Positions 44,396-53,166 of a stretch of 64,000 nucleotides of DNA are shown here, piece by piece. The DNA lies in assembly GCA_025517485.1 (NCBI GenBank), contig JAOPKB010000001.1:248001-312000 (forward strand), written 5' to 3'. Every line of letters begins with the position of its first letter. The stretch's first letter is position 1. The notes below the pieces were generated by a model. That model was not told the DNA's origin and did not search any database. It was given only the letters and a program-made list of their open reading frames with translations. The position numbers were made by a program, and so were the translations under genes. Source of the DNA: Natronoglomus mannanivorans. Lineage in GTDB: Archaea; Halobacteriota; Halobacteria; Halobacteriales; Natrialbaceae.

Positions 44396-45280
44396 TCAAG
44401 GCGCTAACGCGTCGCCCGTCGCGGGGACGGCACGGTGTGTGAGCACCATACCGGCGAGCAACGTCACGAAGAGGACGAGCGCGATGAGGGCGTAGAGCAC
44501 GTCGAGTGCCGGGGCGAACGTCATGACGGCACGCCGACCGAGGAACAATACGCCGACCGCGAGGACGGGTGTTGCAGCGACGAGACTCGAGACCAGCGGG
44601 CTCTCGTAGCGGCGCCAGCCGACGATCGCGGCCAGCGAGACGGCCGAGAGGAGCGTGAGGACGGCGGCGTACTGCGCTGTCTGAATGACGGCCGTGTAGC
44701 TGTCGATGAACAGCGGGCTCAACGCGACGTGAAGGGGCACGGAAACCGCACCGACGGCGAGCGCGAGGGTGACGTGGGTCGTCGTGAGCCGGTGGGCCCA
44801 GACGAGGATCGCGGAGACGACGAACAGCGCGAAGATGACGACTGCCGTCCAGAAGTGTAGCGACAGGATCGTCATCTCGTAGGAGAGAACGGTCTCACGG
44901 CCGAGCGTGACCTGTATCGGTGTCAGGATCAGTCCGAGGGTCACGGCGTAGGTGATTCGGCGATCGATCGTCTTCGCCCGCCAGGCGACGATCGCGGTCC
45001 CGACGATGAAAAAGCCGGCGACCATCGCGACGACGCGGTGGATCCACTCGAAGAAACTCGGGAAGTTCGCCGGAAACAGGTTGAGTAACCCACCGTCACA
45101 GAGCGGCCAGTTCGCGTCACAGGCGAGTCCCGATCCGGTCGCTTTGGCCGCGACCCCCAGTAAGATCGTCGCGGCCACGAGCACGACCGTCGAGGCGAGC
45201 AGGTGGGAGAATCCGAACCGATCGAACCGGTCGAACGGGCTGGCAGACGAGGAATCGGACGTATGACTATCGTACGACAC
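44396..45280 (-). CDS. ctaA: Heme A synthase, CtaA/COX15 family
   Basis: 294 residues, eight spans. It oxidises the C8 methyl of heme O to make heme A for terminal oxidases. The extracellular loop cysteines C54 and C61 lie in ACDANWPLCDGG, and H81 in FFEWIHRVVAMVAG is the heme-ligand histidine; another histidine pair lies in the second half (HFWTAV, AHRLTTTH). The short cytoplasmic N-terminus is Ser/Asp-rich. Confidence 0.92.
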   Translation of the reverse strand: MSYDSHTSDSSSASPFDRFDRFGFSHLLASTVVLVAATILLGVAAKATGSGLACDANWPLCDGGLLNLFPANFPSFFEWIHRVVAMVAGFFIVGTAIVAWRAKTIDRRITYAVTLGLILTPIQVTLGRETVLSYEMTILSLHFWTAVVIFALFVVSAILVWAHRLTTTHVTLALAVGAVSVPLHVALSPLFIDSYTAVIQTAQYAAVLTLLSAVSLAAIVGWRRYESPLVSSLVAATPVLAVGVLFLGRRAVMTFAPALDVLYALIALVLFVTLLAGMVLTHRAVPATGDALAP

Positions 45281-45414
45281 GGGCTCTCATCGGGGGTTAG
45301 GAGTGCCCGTACTTAGGTTGCCCGTGTTTTGTTTCGTACCGGCCCCATCGCCCGAACCGCGCGCTGTCGCCTCTCTCCGTCGGATTCAAGAACCCGCCTC
45401 TCGAGGTCCTTTGC

Positions 45415-46539
45415 ATGGAAAAACTCGAGCGCCTCGACGCCTATCTCGAGGCCAACGACCTCGCTTCGGTCTGGTTCGCCCGGCCGAACTCCTACGCGTG
45501 GCTCACCGGTGGGAGCAGCGTCATCGATCGCGAAGCCGATGCCGGCGTCGCGGCCGTTGGTTACGATGGAGACCAGCGACGAGTCCTCACGGATACGATC
45601 GAAGCCGAACGGACCATGGCCGAGGAGGTACCGGATCTCCCCGAGGACACGCCGGTCGAAACCTTCCCGTGGTACGAAGACTCCCTCGCGGGAGCACTCG
45701 CCGATCTGGTCGAGGGACCCGCGGCGGCCGATATCGACGTCCCCGGATTCGAGTCCGTCGACCCGATGGCGCTGCGCCAGCCGCTGACCGAAACCGACCG
45801 CCAACGGTATCGCGAACTCGGCCGAGCGACCGCGACGGCCGTCGAGTCGGTCTGTCGGGAACTGCGTCCGGAGGACACCGAACACGAGGTCGCGTCGGCG
45901 TTGCGGATCGCCCTCAGCGCTCGGCAGATCGAGGCCCCCGTCGTCCTCGTCGGCAGCGCAGCGCGAGCACAACAGTATCGCCACTACACCCCCAAAGAGG
46001 CCGAACTCGGCGACTACGTGCTCCTCTCGGTGACCGCCCAGCGCCACGGCCTCCACGCGAGTTGCACGCGGACCGTCGCGTTCGACCCGCCCGAGTGGCT
46101 CGAGGATCGACACACGACTGCGGCTCGTGTCGAGACGGAGGCGATCGCGACGACTCAGGCGCAGGCGCAGACCGACGCGGGAACCGCAGGCGACGTCTTC
46201 GCCGCGATTCAAAACGCCTACGCCTCTCTCGGCTACGAGGGCGAGTGGGAACTGCACCATCAGGGCGGTGCCGCCGGCTTCGCGGGCCGAGAGTGGATCG
46301 CGACACCCGACCACGAGGCGCCGGTAACCGCACCGATGGCCTACGCCTGGAACCCGACCGTCCAGGGCGCGAAAAGCGAGGACACCGTCCTCATCACCGA
46401 AGACGAGATCGAGGTGCTGACGACGACCGGCCACTGGCCGACCCGGACGGTTCGTGCCGTCGATCACGATCTCGAACTCGAGCGTCCGGGAATTCTGGGG
46501 ATTCACGACGACGACGGCGACGACGGCCGTACCGACTGA
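45415..46539 (+). CDS. M24-family creatinase/aminopeptidase-like protein, metal ligands degenerate
   Basis: 374 residues with the two-domain layout of Xaa-Pro peptidases: an N-terminal creatinase-like domain (LASVWFARPNSYAWLTGG) and a pita-bread domain from about 125. Of the five metal ligands usual in M24, both Asp positions appear as Ser (LLSVTAQRHGLHASCTRT, S205 and S216) and the first late Glu is missing (AWNPTV where relatives have a Glu). His near 281 and the last Glu (E322) remain. It is therefore probably not a metal peptidase; like creatinase it could use a metal-free mechanism or only bind a ligand. Confidence 0.85.
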   Translation: MEKLERLDAYLEANDLASVWFARPNSYAWLTGGSSVIDREADAGVAAVGYDGDQRRVLTDTIEAERTMAEEVPDLPEDTPVETFPWYEDSLAGALADLVEGPAAADIDVPGFESVDPMALRQPLTETDRQRYRELGRATATAVESVCRELRPEDTEHEVASALRIALSARQIEAPVVLVGSAARAQQYRHYTPKEAELGDYVLLSVTAQRHGLHASCTRTVAFDPPEWLEDRHTTAARVETEAIATTQAQAQTDAGTAGDVFAAIQNAYASLGYEGEWELHHQGGAAGFAGREWIATPDHEAPVTAPMAYAWNPTVQGAKSEDTVLITEDEIEVLTTTGHWPTRTVRAVDHDLELERPGILGIHDDDGDDGRTD

Positions 46540-46632
46540 CATCGTTTAAGACCCGGTACTGGATCCTTTCATCCGTTTCGACCGTATCAGCCGCGAGAAA
46601 CTCTTTTCACACGGGAGTTGATATGCACGCTC

Positions 46633-47841
46633 ATGACACCGTTCGAGGGCGACACATCGTCGGCACCGATCGAGTACGAGCCCGTCAGCGTCAAAGACGT
46701 CCTCGTCGAGATGAAAGACACCGCGGAACTGCTGATCGATCTCTCCTACTCTGCTGTCCTCTTTTCGAACGAGGCGATCGCCGCGGAGGTACTCCGGCTC
46801 GAGGAGCGAATGGACGTCCTCGAGATGCGAGCACGGATGGGACTCATGATGGCCGTCCGAAGTCCGGAGGACGCCGAACAACTCGCACCGGTGCTCGGGA
46901 TCGTCTCCGCCGCCGACGATATCAGTGACGCAGCCGGCGACATCGCGAAGGTCGTCCTCGAAGAGATCGGTCTCCCGGAAGCGATGCGAGCGGCACTCCC
47001 CGACGCCGTCGAAACGCTCGTTCGGAGTGTCGTCGACGAAACCTCCGCGTACGCAGGGCGGACGCTCGAGGAGATCGACCTCGAATCCGAGACCGGCGTC
47101 CGCGTGATCGCGCTTCGCCGGGGCGACGAGTGGCTGCTCAATCCCGGGCCGACGACCCGTATCGTGGCCGACGACGTCGCACTCTTGCGCGGTCCCGAAG
47201 CTGCGATCGAGGAGGTATTCGAGAGCGCGACCGGGGCGGCCTACGAACCGCCGGCCGTGGCGTCGCCGGATATCGAGGATCTCGAACGGGCCGTCGACAC
47301 GATCGTCCACATGAAGAACCTCTCGGAGCTAGCGGTCGATCTGGCCTACAGTGCTGTCCTCTTCGATAACGAAGCGCTTGCCGAGGAGGTACAGAACCTC
47401 GAGATCGAGGTCGATGCACTGAAATCGCGGTTCGAAGCGTGGACGCTTCGAGCGGCCGCCGATGCGGAGGATCCGGTCGTCCTTCGCGGGCTGATCCATC
47501 TGGGGAGCGCGACGGAGGTCATCAGCGACGCTGCAGTCGGTATCAGTGAGGGTGTCCTTCGGAATATCGACGTCCACCCAGTCGTCCAGATGGCTGTCGA
47601 GGAGAGCGACGAGATCATTACCCGCGTCGTTGTCGGTGAAGGCAGTGGACTCGACGGGACCGCGGTCAGTGCCGGGGTGCCCGACACGGAGTCGACGATG
47701 TCGATCATCGCGATCCGTCGACCGAGCGAGGGGTGGATCATCGTCGGGGATGCCGATGCCGAGGTTCGGGGCGGTGACGTCCTCATTGCGAAGGGGACGC
47801 GAACGGCCGCCGATGCCTTCGAGGAGCTCGCTCTGTCCTGA
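46633..47841 (+). CDS. Tandem PhoU-like / TrkA-C (RCK_C) domain protein
   Basis: 402 residues made of two similar halves. Each half has a PhoU-like helical domain (VLVEMKDTAELLIDLSYSAV and TIVHMKNLSELAVDLAYSAV) and a TrkA-C domain (GVRVIALRRGDEWLLNPGP and MSIIAIRRPSEGWIIVGDA). TrkA-C domains bind nucleotides or ions and gate channels. The neighbour genes, convergent on the other strand, are the two MgtE halves, so this is probably a cytoplasmic gate for that channel. Start at ATG 46633. Confidence 0.88.
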   Translation: MTPFEGDTSSAPIEYEPVSVKDVLVEMKDTAELLIDLSYSAVLFSNEAIAAEVLRLEERMDVLEMRARMGLMMAVRSPEDAEQLAPVLGIVSAADDISDAAGDIAKVVLEEIGLPEAMRAALPDAVETLVRSVVDETSAYAGRTLEEIDLESETGVRVIALRRGDEWLLNPGPTTRIVADDVALLRGPEAAIEEVFESATGAAYEPPAVASPDIEDLERAVDTIVHMKNLSELAVDLAYSAVLFDNEALAEEVQNLEIEVDALKSRFEAWTLRAAADAEDPVVLRGLIHLGSATEVISDAAVGISEGVLRNIDVHPVVQMAVEESDEIITRVVVGEGSGLDGTAVSAGVPDTESTMSIIAIRRPSEGWIIVGDADAEVRGGDVLIAKGTRTAADAFEELALS

Positions 47842-47941
47842 AAGCGCCATACTTCACGACGGGACACGGTGTCGGCCGACAGTACCAGTGGCCGGTATCC
47901 AACGAGACGGTCGTGGACGGACATAGAATCCACAAGGAAGA

Positions 47942-48520
47942 TTAGAAGCCCAGAACGAGCGCCGAGACGCCGATGAAGATGACCATTCCACAGACGTCGA
48001 CGACGTTCGTGACGATCGGAATCGTCGTATCGTCAGGGTCGATCCCCAGCCGGTAGGAGGCGTACGTCGCCGCGAAACTGAACACGACTGCGATGACTGC
48101 CACCGACATCCCGCTGGTCAGCGAGATGAGAAGCAGGGTCGAAAGCGGCAGCGCGAACCCGAAGATCACACCCACTGCGTACGCCCCGAGTGCGAGGGCG
48201 GTGAAGATCGTCGCCCCGAGTGCCAGAATCGCAGCTACGTTGGCCCAGAGCACCCGGTCTCGCGGATCGAGTTCCGTCGTTCCCAGGTGAAACCGCGTCG
48301 AGAGACGGGAACTCAAGATCGCACCCAGGTTCCCACCCATGTCGACCATCGTCGGGACCATGACCGCGAGCAACCCGTACTGATTGAGCATCTCCTCTGC
48401 ATCCTCGAGCGTGATTCCGGCTGCGAGGACGATGACCGAGAGCACGATCAGGAGCGGGAACATATTCCCAACGATGCTCTTCGTCTCCCACGTTCCGAGC
48501 GAGCCCTGTGGTACCACCAT
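47942..48520 (-). CDS. MgtE/SLC41-type divalent cation channel, second half
   Basis: 192 residues, five spans, a single MgtE membrane domain without the cytoplasmic N and CBS domains of bacterial MgtE. The conserved pore segment is LLAVMVPTMVDMGGNLGAIL, followed by RLSTRFHLGTTELD. Start codon overlaps the stop of the upstream half by one base (TGATGG), so the two are made together, probably as a heterodimer for Mg2+ or similar ions. Confidence 0.88.
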   Translation of the reverse strand: MVVPQGSLGTWETKSIVGNMFPLLIVLSVIVLAAGITLEDAEEMLNQYGLLAVMVPTMVDMGGNLGAILSSRLSTRFHLGTTELDPRDRVLWANVAAILALGATIFTALALGAYAVGVIFGFALPLSTLLLISLTSGMSVAVIAVVFSFAATYASYRLGIDPDDTTIPIVTNVVDVCGMVIFIGVSALVLGF

Positions 48521-49089
48521 CAGACGATCGCCTCGACGAGACTGATCGAGAGGAGCAAGAACAACATTCCAAAGATGTCGCCGAGCGTCGTAACGATCGG
48601 TCCAACGAGGTTGTCGGGGTCGTAGCCGCGCTTGTAACCGGCGAAGATCAACAGTAACAGTCCGACGATCATGACCACCGAGGTCAGAACGCCAGCGATC
48701 AGCATGATCCCCACGAGTTCGTACAGGGCCGCGACCTCCCAGCCGATCACCAGCAGCGCGAGCCACGTAACGACGCCGATCACGACCGAGATCCCGATGC
48801 CGTTGATAAAGGAGGCCAGTACCGCGTTGACGAGCCGCTCACTTCGTTCGAACCGCGGCGGAATCAACCCCTGGTGGAGCCCACTCGAGATCCGCCCACC
48901 CAGCGCGCCGTAGACGTTCCCTCGCGTCGCCAGAAACACCGGCACCATCACGAGCAAGCCGGGGAATCGTTCGACACTCTCCAAGATCCCCTCGAGGACA
49001 AGGCCAGCGAAGAGACCACCACCGAGCGCGATCAACAGAACCGGGAGAGCCTCGCGATAGATCGGCCAAAAATCGTCCCAGACGCTCAT
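48520..49089 (-). CDS. MgtE/SLC41-type divalent cation channel, first half
   Basis: 189 residues, five spans. Matching pore segment LLVMVPVFLATRGNVYGALG and GRISSGLHQGLIPPRFERS. Forms the other half of the channel; in SLC41 proteins the two halves are fused in one chain. A TATA-like element is centred 27 bases upstream of the start. Confidence 0.88.
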   Translation of the reverse strand: MSVWDDFWPIYREALPVLLIALGGGLFAGLVLEGILESVERFPGLLVMVPVFLATRGNVYGALGGRISSGLHQGLIPPRFERSERLVNAVLASFINGIGISVVIGVVTWLALLVIGWEVAALYELVGIMLIAGVLTSVVMIVGLLLLIFAGYKRGYDPDNLVGPIVTTLGDIFGMLFLLLSISLVEAIV

Positions 49090-49111
49090 ATCAGATCGTG
49101 AGCCAGTGGGC

Positions 49112-49120
49112 TGTTAAACT
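49112..49120 (-). promoter_or_regulatory. TATA box of the mgtE-like pair
   Basis: The minus strand reads AGTTTAACA, centred 27 bases before the start codon at 49089. An AT-rich inverted repeat sits further upstream at 49167-49187. Confidence 0.6.
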
Positions 49121-49507
49121 TATCGGGAATCGTTCTTTCGGAGATGTGAGGCTGTCGATCCCTGTTCCATACTATTCGAGAATATGGTAAATTTTAGAGC
49201 AGTCAATCTAACGTCACATCTCGAACGTCGTGGACTGTCACTGTCGGCGTTCACGTTCAGGGTGACGGGGCGGCCCAGGTTGGGAAATAGACGGTGTCCC
49301 AAGTCTGGTTGCCGAGTGTCAGCGCTGGCTCGGTAGTCATCTCGTCCGTCCGACGCGGAACTCGAGGTCTGAGGGTCGGCAGTCGGATGCCGTCTCAGGG
49401 ATGGCGAGTCGAAACCGCCGAGAACGAGTTATCTCGAGACACGTTCGTCTCGACGTCGGTCTCGGTTCGGTATTCGTCTCGGGGAGGATGTCGCCGACTT
49501 GGACGGT
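49121..49507. other. Intergenic region upstream of the mgtE-like pair
   Basis: About 390 bases with no credible gene. The first 80 bases are AT-rich for this genome and contain an inverted repeat TATTC-GA-GAATA (49173-49184) flanked by CCAT and ATGG. The rest is GC-rich with no pattern I can name. Confidence 0.5.
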
Positions 49508-50245
49508 CTACGTCTCTCCGTCGGTGTACCGATCGTCGTCGACACCGTCGTTCGAATCGACAGTAGTGTCGTTGTCGTCGATACCATTGTCATCGCCATC
49601 GCCATCGTCATCGAGCGCGGAACGATCGTCCTCGAGCGTCTCGTCGCCCTCTCGATCGACGTCCGACTCGGAATCGTCGTCGACAGTGATCGTCACCGGT
49701 TCGACTCCATCGTCGAACTCGTCGTCGGTGTCTCCCGACTCGCGGTCGAGCACCCGGTCGAGGGTGAAGATCGTATTGAGTTCGTGTTGGACCTGATCGA
49801 CGACGCCACCGACGAGTTCACTCGGCTGGATCGCCATGTACTCGTACGGATTGTTACCGGCCCCCTCGCTGGCGCGTTTTCGGCGAGTTACCTTCTCCTC
49901 GTCGTGAAGTTCGGCGAGGGCCTCGCGGACCGTACTCGGATAGAGTCCGGTCCCTTTCGCGACCTCCTCGCTCGTACTCCCCGGGCTGGCCAACAGGTGG
50001 ACGTAAATCTTCGCTCGCGTTTCGGTATCGAGTATCCAGGAGAGCAAGTCGACGATCCGCTGGTCGACGCCGTCGGCAACCCCGCGGTCGTGATCGGATC
50101 CCTCGAGCTCGACGTCGACGCCGGTCTCGGAAAACGCGTCTTCGACGTCGACGTCGATGTCGACGGAATCGTCGGTCACGAAATCGTCGTCCGAGGGCCC
50201 GTCGGCGTCGTCTACCCGGTCCTCGTCGGTGTCATCCGAAGCCAT
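49508..50245 (-). CDS. Winged-helix transcription regulator with acidic arms
   Basis: 245 residues. The centre (about 60-145) is a winged helix: ILDTETRAKIYVHLLASPGS, TSEEVAKGTGLYPSTVREAL, EEKVTRRKRASEGAGNNPYE, close to TrmB/ArsR types. It is flanked by highly acidic low-complexity arms (first 55 and last 75 residues). Start at MASDDTDED (50245). The next gene upstream on the same strand is gshA, 71 bases away, so it might be co-transcribed with it. Confidence 0.85.
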   Translation of the reverse strand: MASDDTDEDRVDDADGPSDDDFVTDDSVDIDVDVEDAFSETGVDVELEGSDHDRGVADGVDQRIVDLLSWILDTETRAKIYVHLLASPGSTSEEVAKGTGLYPSTVREALAELHDEEKVTRRKRASEGAGNNPYEYMAIQPSELVGGVVDQVQHELNTIFTLDRVLDRESGDTDDEFDDGVEPVTITVDDDSESDVDREGDETLEDDRSALDDDGDGDDNGIDDNDTTVDSNDGVDDDRYTDGET

Positions 50246-50316
50246 ATGTCCTCTGAGTGGGGACAAAGCCTCCCGTGAGGATAAACCTTTGTGAGCCTGC
50301 GTCGTCTTCGCACCAG

Positions 50317-51399
50317 TCAGGACGTCTGCAACAGCAACGACTCACAGAGCGTATCGGCTCCGTCCTCGTCGCGCAATCGCCGCTGGCGGCTCGCGCCGCT
50401 TTCGGCCTCGTACACCCGCTCGATGCCGTCGATCCCCAGTCGGTCACACTCCCGGTCGACGAGTTCTCCGAGGTCGATCGTATTCTCGAGATCTCGGGTG
50501 ATGAACGACGCCTCGTGGCCGTATCGAATCGCTCGCCACTTGTTCTCGTCGAGGAGTTCCCGGCGGTGTTCGTGGCCCGACGCACCGTCCTCGTACTCCT
50601 CGGCGAGTGCCTCGACGAGCGCGTGGGAGTACTCGACGAACGCCATCACGACCTCGGGATCGGCCTGCCCGTCCGGCGTCCGGATCTCTACCGTTCCGTG
50701 TCCCGTGTGCGGGCGGACGTCGTACCAGAGTTCGCCCCTGTCTGCGATCGCGTCCGTCTCGAGCATTCGCCGTTCGAAGGTGTCGAAGGCCTCGTAGTCC
50801 TCGAAGTAGGTCGGCATTCCGGTGTTCGGTAACGCCTCGAAGATCTTCGCTCGGGCGGACTCGAGACCGGTGTCGAAGCCGTTCCAGTACGGCGAGTTCG
50901 CAGAGAGGGCGAGCATGATCGGGACGTACCAGCGGAGTTCGTTGGCGATCCAGACCGCCTTGTCGGCGTCGTCGACGCCGACGTGGACGTGCAACCCCGC
51001 CGTCGTATTGCGGTGCTGTGGGTACTGAATCCGGTCGAGTTGCGACCGATATCGGGGTTTCTCGGCGTGCTCGAGTTCGCGCCACTTCGCTAACGGATGC
51101 AGTCCCGCCGCGGCGATCTGAAAGCCGTTTCGCTCGGCGTGGTCGACCAGCGCCTCGCGGATCGCTAGCAGGGCCTCTCGAGCGTCTTCTGGTCGTTCGA
51201 TCAACGGCGTCTGCGTCTCGATGACGAACTTGAACAGTTCGTGGTCGAGTCGCCCCTCGAGAATCTCCGGCGGCTCGGACTCGTAGACGAGTTCGTCAGT
51301 GCCGCTCGTGGGTCGGCCGTGTTCGTCGACGACGAAACACTCCTCTTCGATACCCAGCGTCCCCATCCGCGTGAACGATTCCGGCGACCCGCGTTCCAT
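50317..51399 (-). CDS. gshA: Glutamate-cysteine ligase
   Basis: 360 residues, carboxylate-amine ligase (GCS2) family. Makes gamma-glutamylcysteine, the main low-mass thiol of haloarchaea. Motifs: [17 protein letters not shown] at the N-terminus, [38 protein letters not shown] and a late [20 protein letters not shown]. Length matches haloarchaeal GshA. Start at [13 protein letters not shown] with a TATA-like element about 28 bases upstream. Confidence 0.95.
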   Translation of the reverse strand: MERGSPESFTRMGTLGIEEECFVVDEHGRPTSGTDELVYESEPPEILEGRLDHELFKFVIETQTPLIERPEDAREALLAIREALVDHAERNGFQIAAAGLHPLAKWRELEHAEKPRYRSQLDRIQYPQHRNTTAGLHVHVGVDDADKAVWIANELRWYVPIMLALSANSPYWNGFDTGLESARAKIFEALPNTGMPTYFEDYEAFDTFERRMLETDAIADRGELWYDVRPHTGHGTVEIRTPDGQADPEVVMAFVEYSHALVEALAEEYEDGASGHEHRRELLDENKWRAIRYGHEASFITRDLENTIDLGELVDRECDRLGIDGIERVYEAESGASRQRRLRDEDGADTLCESLLLQTS

Positions 51400-51423
51400 C
51401 GCTCGAGGCTTGTCTCTCCGGTG

Positions 51424-51430
51424 GTAAATA
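51424..51430 (-). promoter_or_regulatory. TATA-like element for gshA
   Basis: The minus strand reads TATTTAC, centred about 28 bases before the start at 51399. Confidence 0.55.
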
Positions 51431-51484
51431 CGGTTTGGAGTCGGCAGGAGTGTGGTTCTTCGTCACACGCCTCGAGCGGTCGTC

Positions 51485-52147
51485 CTATCGCGGCCGCGCG
51501 ACGACGCCGAGGTGGTCGACGTGGTACTCGTCTAGCCGCTGAGTCTCGAGGACCTCGTATCCGCCTTCGCTCTCGTCCCCTCCCTCGAGATCCGCGAGCA
51601 CGTCCGCGAAGACGTCGTCGGGATCGCGTGTGACGTCCTCGCTGCGGGCTTTGATCGCGAGCAGGAGTCGCCCGTCGTCTGCGAGAAACCGACGGTTCTC
51701 GAGGGCAACGCGGGCCTGTCCCCGTGTGGCGACGTCCTGGACGATAACGTCGACGTCGGCTTCGACGACGTGAGCGTAGGTCTCGGGTTTGCGGGCGTCT
51801 TTTAGGAGCGGAAACAGCCGCGGGCGGGAGTCGACGACCGACAGCAGATCCCGCGTCGGTCGCGGCGCGAACTCGACCGCGTAGGTGGGGCCCGCGAAGT
51901 CGGCGACGTGACTGACCGTCGTCCCGCTGGCCGCGCCGAGGTAGAGGACCCGTTCCGTCTCACCGCCCTCGAGACCGGTATCCATTCCGGACGCGAGCAT
52001 CGCGCCGAGTTTCGACCGCTGGGGATTCCAGGCGCGCCACTCGCCGTCGGTGGGTTCGCCGTAGACGGGGTCGCCGCGGGTCGCCAGCCGACGTGTCCCG
52101 GAAATTTCGCGGCGTTCGACGCCCTGTGGGAGCGCAGGGTCAGTCAT
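51485..52147 (-). CDS. flpA: Fibrillarin-like rRNA/tRNA 2'-O-methyltransferase
   Basis: 220 residues. SAM-binding core VLYLGAASGTTVSHVADFAG, then YAVEFAPRPTRDLLSVVDSR, VDVIVQDVATRGQAR and a C-terminal LDEYHVDHLGVVARPR. The catalytic subunit of box C/D RNPs. The start (52147) overlaps the end of nop5 by eight bases, so the two are coupled. The frame extends upstream but inside nop5. Confidence 0.96.
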   Translation of the reverse strand: MTDPALPQGVERREISGTRRLATRGDPVYGEPTDGEWRAWNPQRSKLGAMLASGMDTGLEGGETERVLYLGAASGTTVSHVADFAGPTYAVEFAPRPTRDLLSVVDSRPRLFPLLKDARKPETYAHVVEADVDVIVQDVATRGQARVALENRRFLADDGRLLLAIKARSEDVTRDPDDVFADVLADLEGGDESEGGYEVLETQRLDEYHVDHLGVVARPR

Positions 52148-53024
52148 CGGTCTCACCCCCGGTCTCGGCATCGTCGCCACCGCCACCCTCCGCTCGTGCC
52201 TGAATCGTCTCGATCCGCTCGACGAGTTCGGCCTCGAGTTCCGGCCGGTAGTCTCCGGAGTAGTGGTCGACGCGAGCGGCGATCGACAGTTTCCCTGCGA
52301 GCGCTCGGGATGCAGAGCCGCGATCCTCGGATCGAGTACCACGAACCGCGTCGTGGGTGTAGATGATCCCGTGTTTCGGCGAGGAGGCGTGCCCGCGAAG
52401 GTGTGCAAAGAGGGCGTCCTCGGCGCCCAGCACTTGCACCGTCCCGCTTGGCTTCTTCGCGAGCGACTCGAGACCGCCCGCCAGCGAGATCAGGCGCGCG
52501 GCGAGGACGGGTCCGGCGAGGGCGGCGAGATTCGGCGCGGCCGCGGGCGTCTGGCGTTCGACGTACTCCCGCAGGTCGTCGGCCTCATCCGCGAGGTCGA
52601 CAACGCGAGCGGCGAGCGAGGTGATCGGTTTCGCTCCCGGCTCTCCCTCGAGTCGACCGCTGGCGGCGAGGTCTCGGGCGTACTCGATGCCCGACGCCGC
52701 CTCGCTGTCGACCGTCCCCGCCCACTCGGCGAGTCGCTCGGCCAGCTCGTTGGCCGTCCGGCGGCAATCGTCCATCGCACGCACCGCGTGGACCAGCTGG
52801 CGGTCGTCGGCCTGCTCGAGTTCCGTGACGGCCGCGTGAGTCGCCGCCGTCGTCGCCGCGTGTAAGGTGTCGTAGTACTCGTCCTCGTCGGCCGCGAACC
52901 CGGCCTCGACGGCCTCGCGTGGCCAGTCTCGAGGCTCGGTTGCGCTCCCCTCGCGGACGGCGGCGGCGAGTCCCTCCTCGTCGTCACGGGTAGCGTCGGC
53001 GAACCACCCGTCCGTATCGGTCAT
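52140..53024 (-). CDS. nop5: Box C/D RNP protein Nop5 (short haloarchaeal form)
   Basis: 294 residues. The Nop domain is clear: AAAPNLAALAGPVLAARLIS, LAGGLESLAKKPSGTVQVLG, SSPKHGIIYTHDAV. The N-terminal fibrillarin-binding region is much shorter than in other archaea (about 45 residues before the coiled coil). Bridges L7Ae-bound guide RNA to fibrillarin. A TATA-like element lies 27 bases upstream. Confidence 0.94.
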   Translation of the reverse strand: MTDTDGWFADATRDDEEGLAAAVREGSATEPRDWPREAVEAGFAADEDEYYDTLHAATTAATHAAVTELEQADDRQLVHAVRAMDDCRRTANELAERLAEWAGTVDSEAASGIEYARDLAASGRLEGEPGAKPITSLAARVVDLADEADDLREYVERQTPAAAPNLAALAGPVLAARLISLAGGLESLAKKPSGTVQVLGAEDALFAHLRGHASSPKHGIIYTHDAVRGTRSEDRGSASRALAGKLSIAARVDHYSGDYRPELEAELVERIETIQARAEGGGGDDAETGGETDD

Positions 53025-53046
53025 ACGCGTTCTTTCCGCCGGATGT

Positions 53047-53055
53047 GATTAAAGC
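53047..53055 (-). promoter_or_regulatory. TATA box for nop5-flpA
   Basis: The minus strand reads GCTTTAATC, centred 27 bases before the start at 53024. Confidence 0.6.
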
Positions 53056-53166
53056 CCGCGTTCTGCTGTTCGTCGTTTGCGTTCGTCCCACAAGCGAACC
53101 TGCCGACAGAGCGCGGTCGCTGACGGGGAGCGAAAGCGGAGGAAGTGCGCGAAACGGGAGGAGAAC

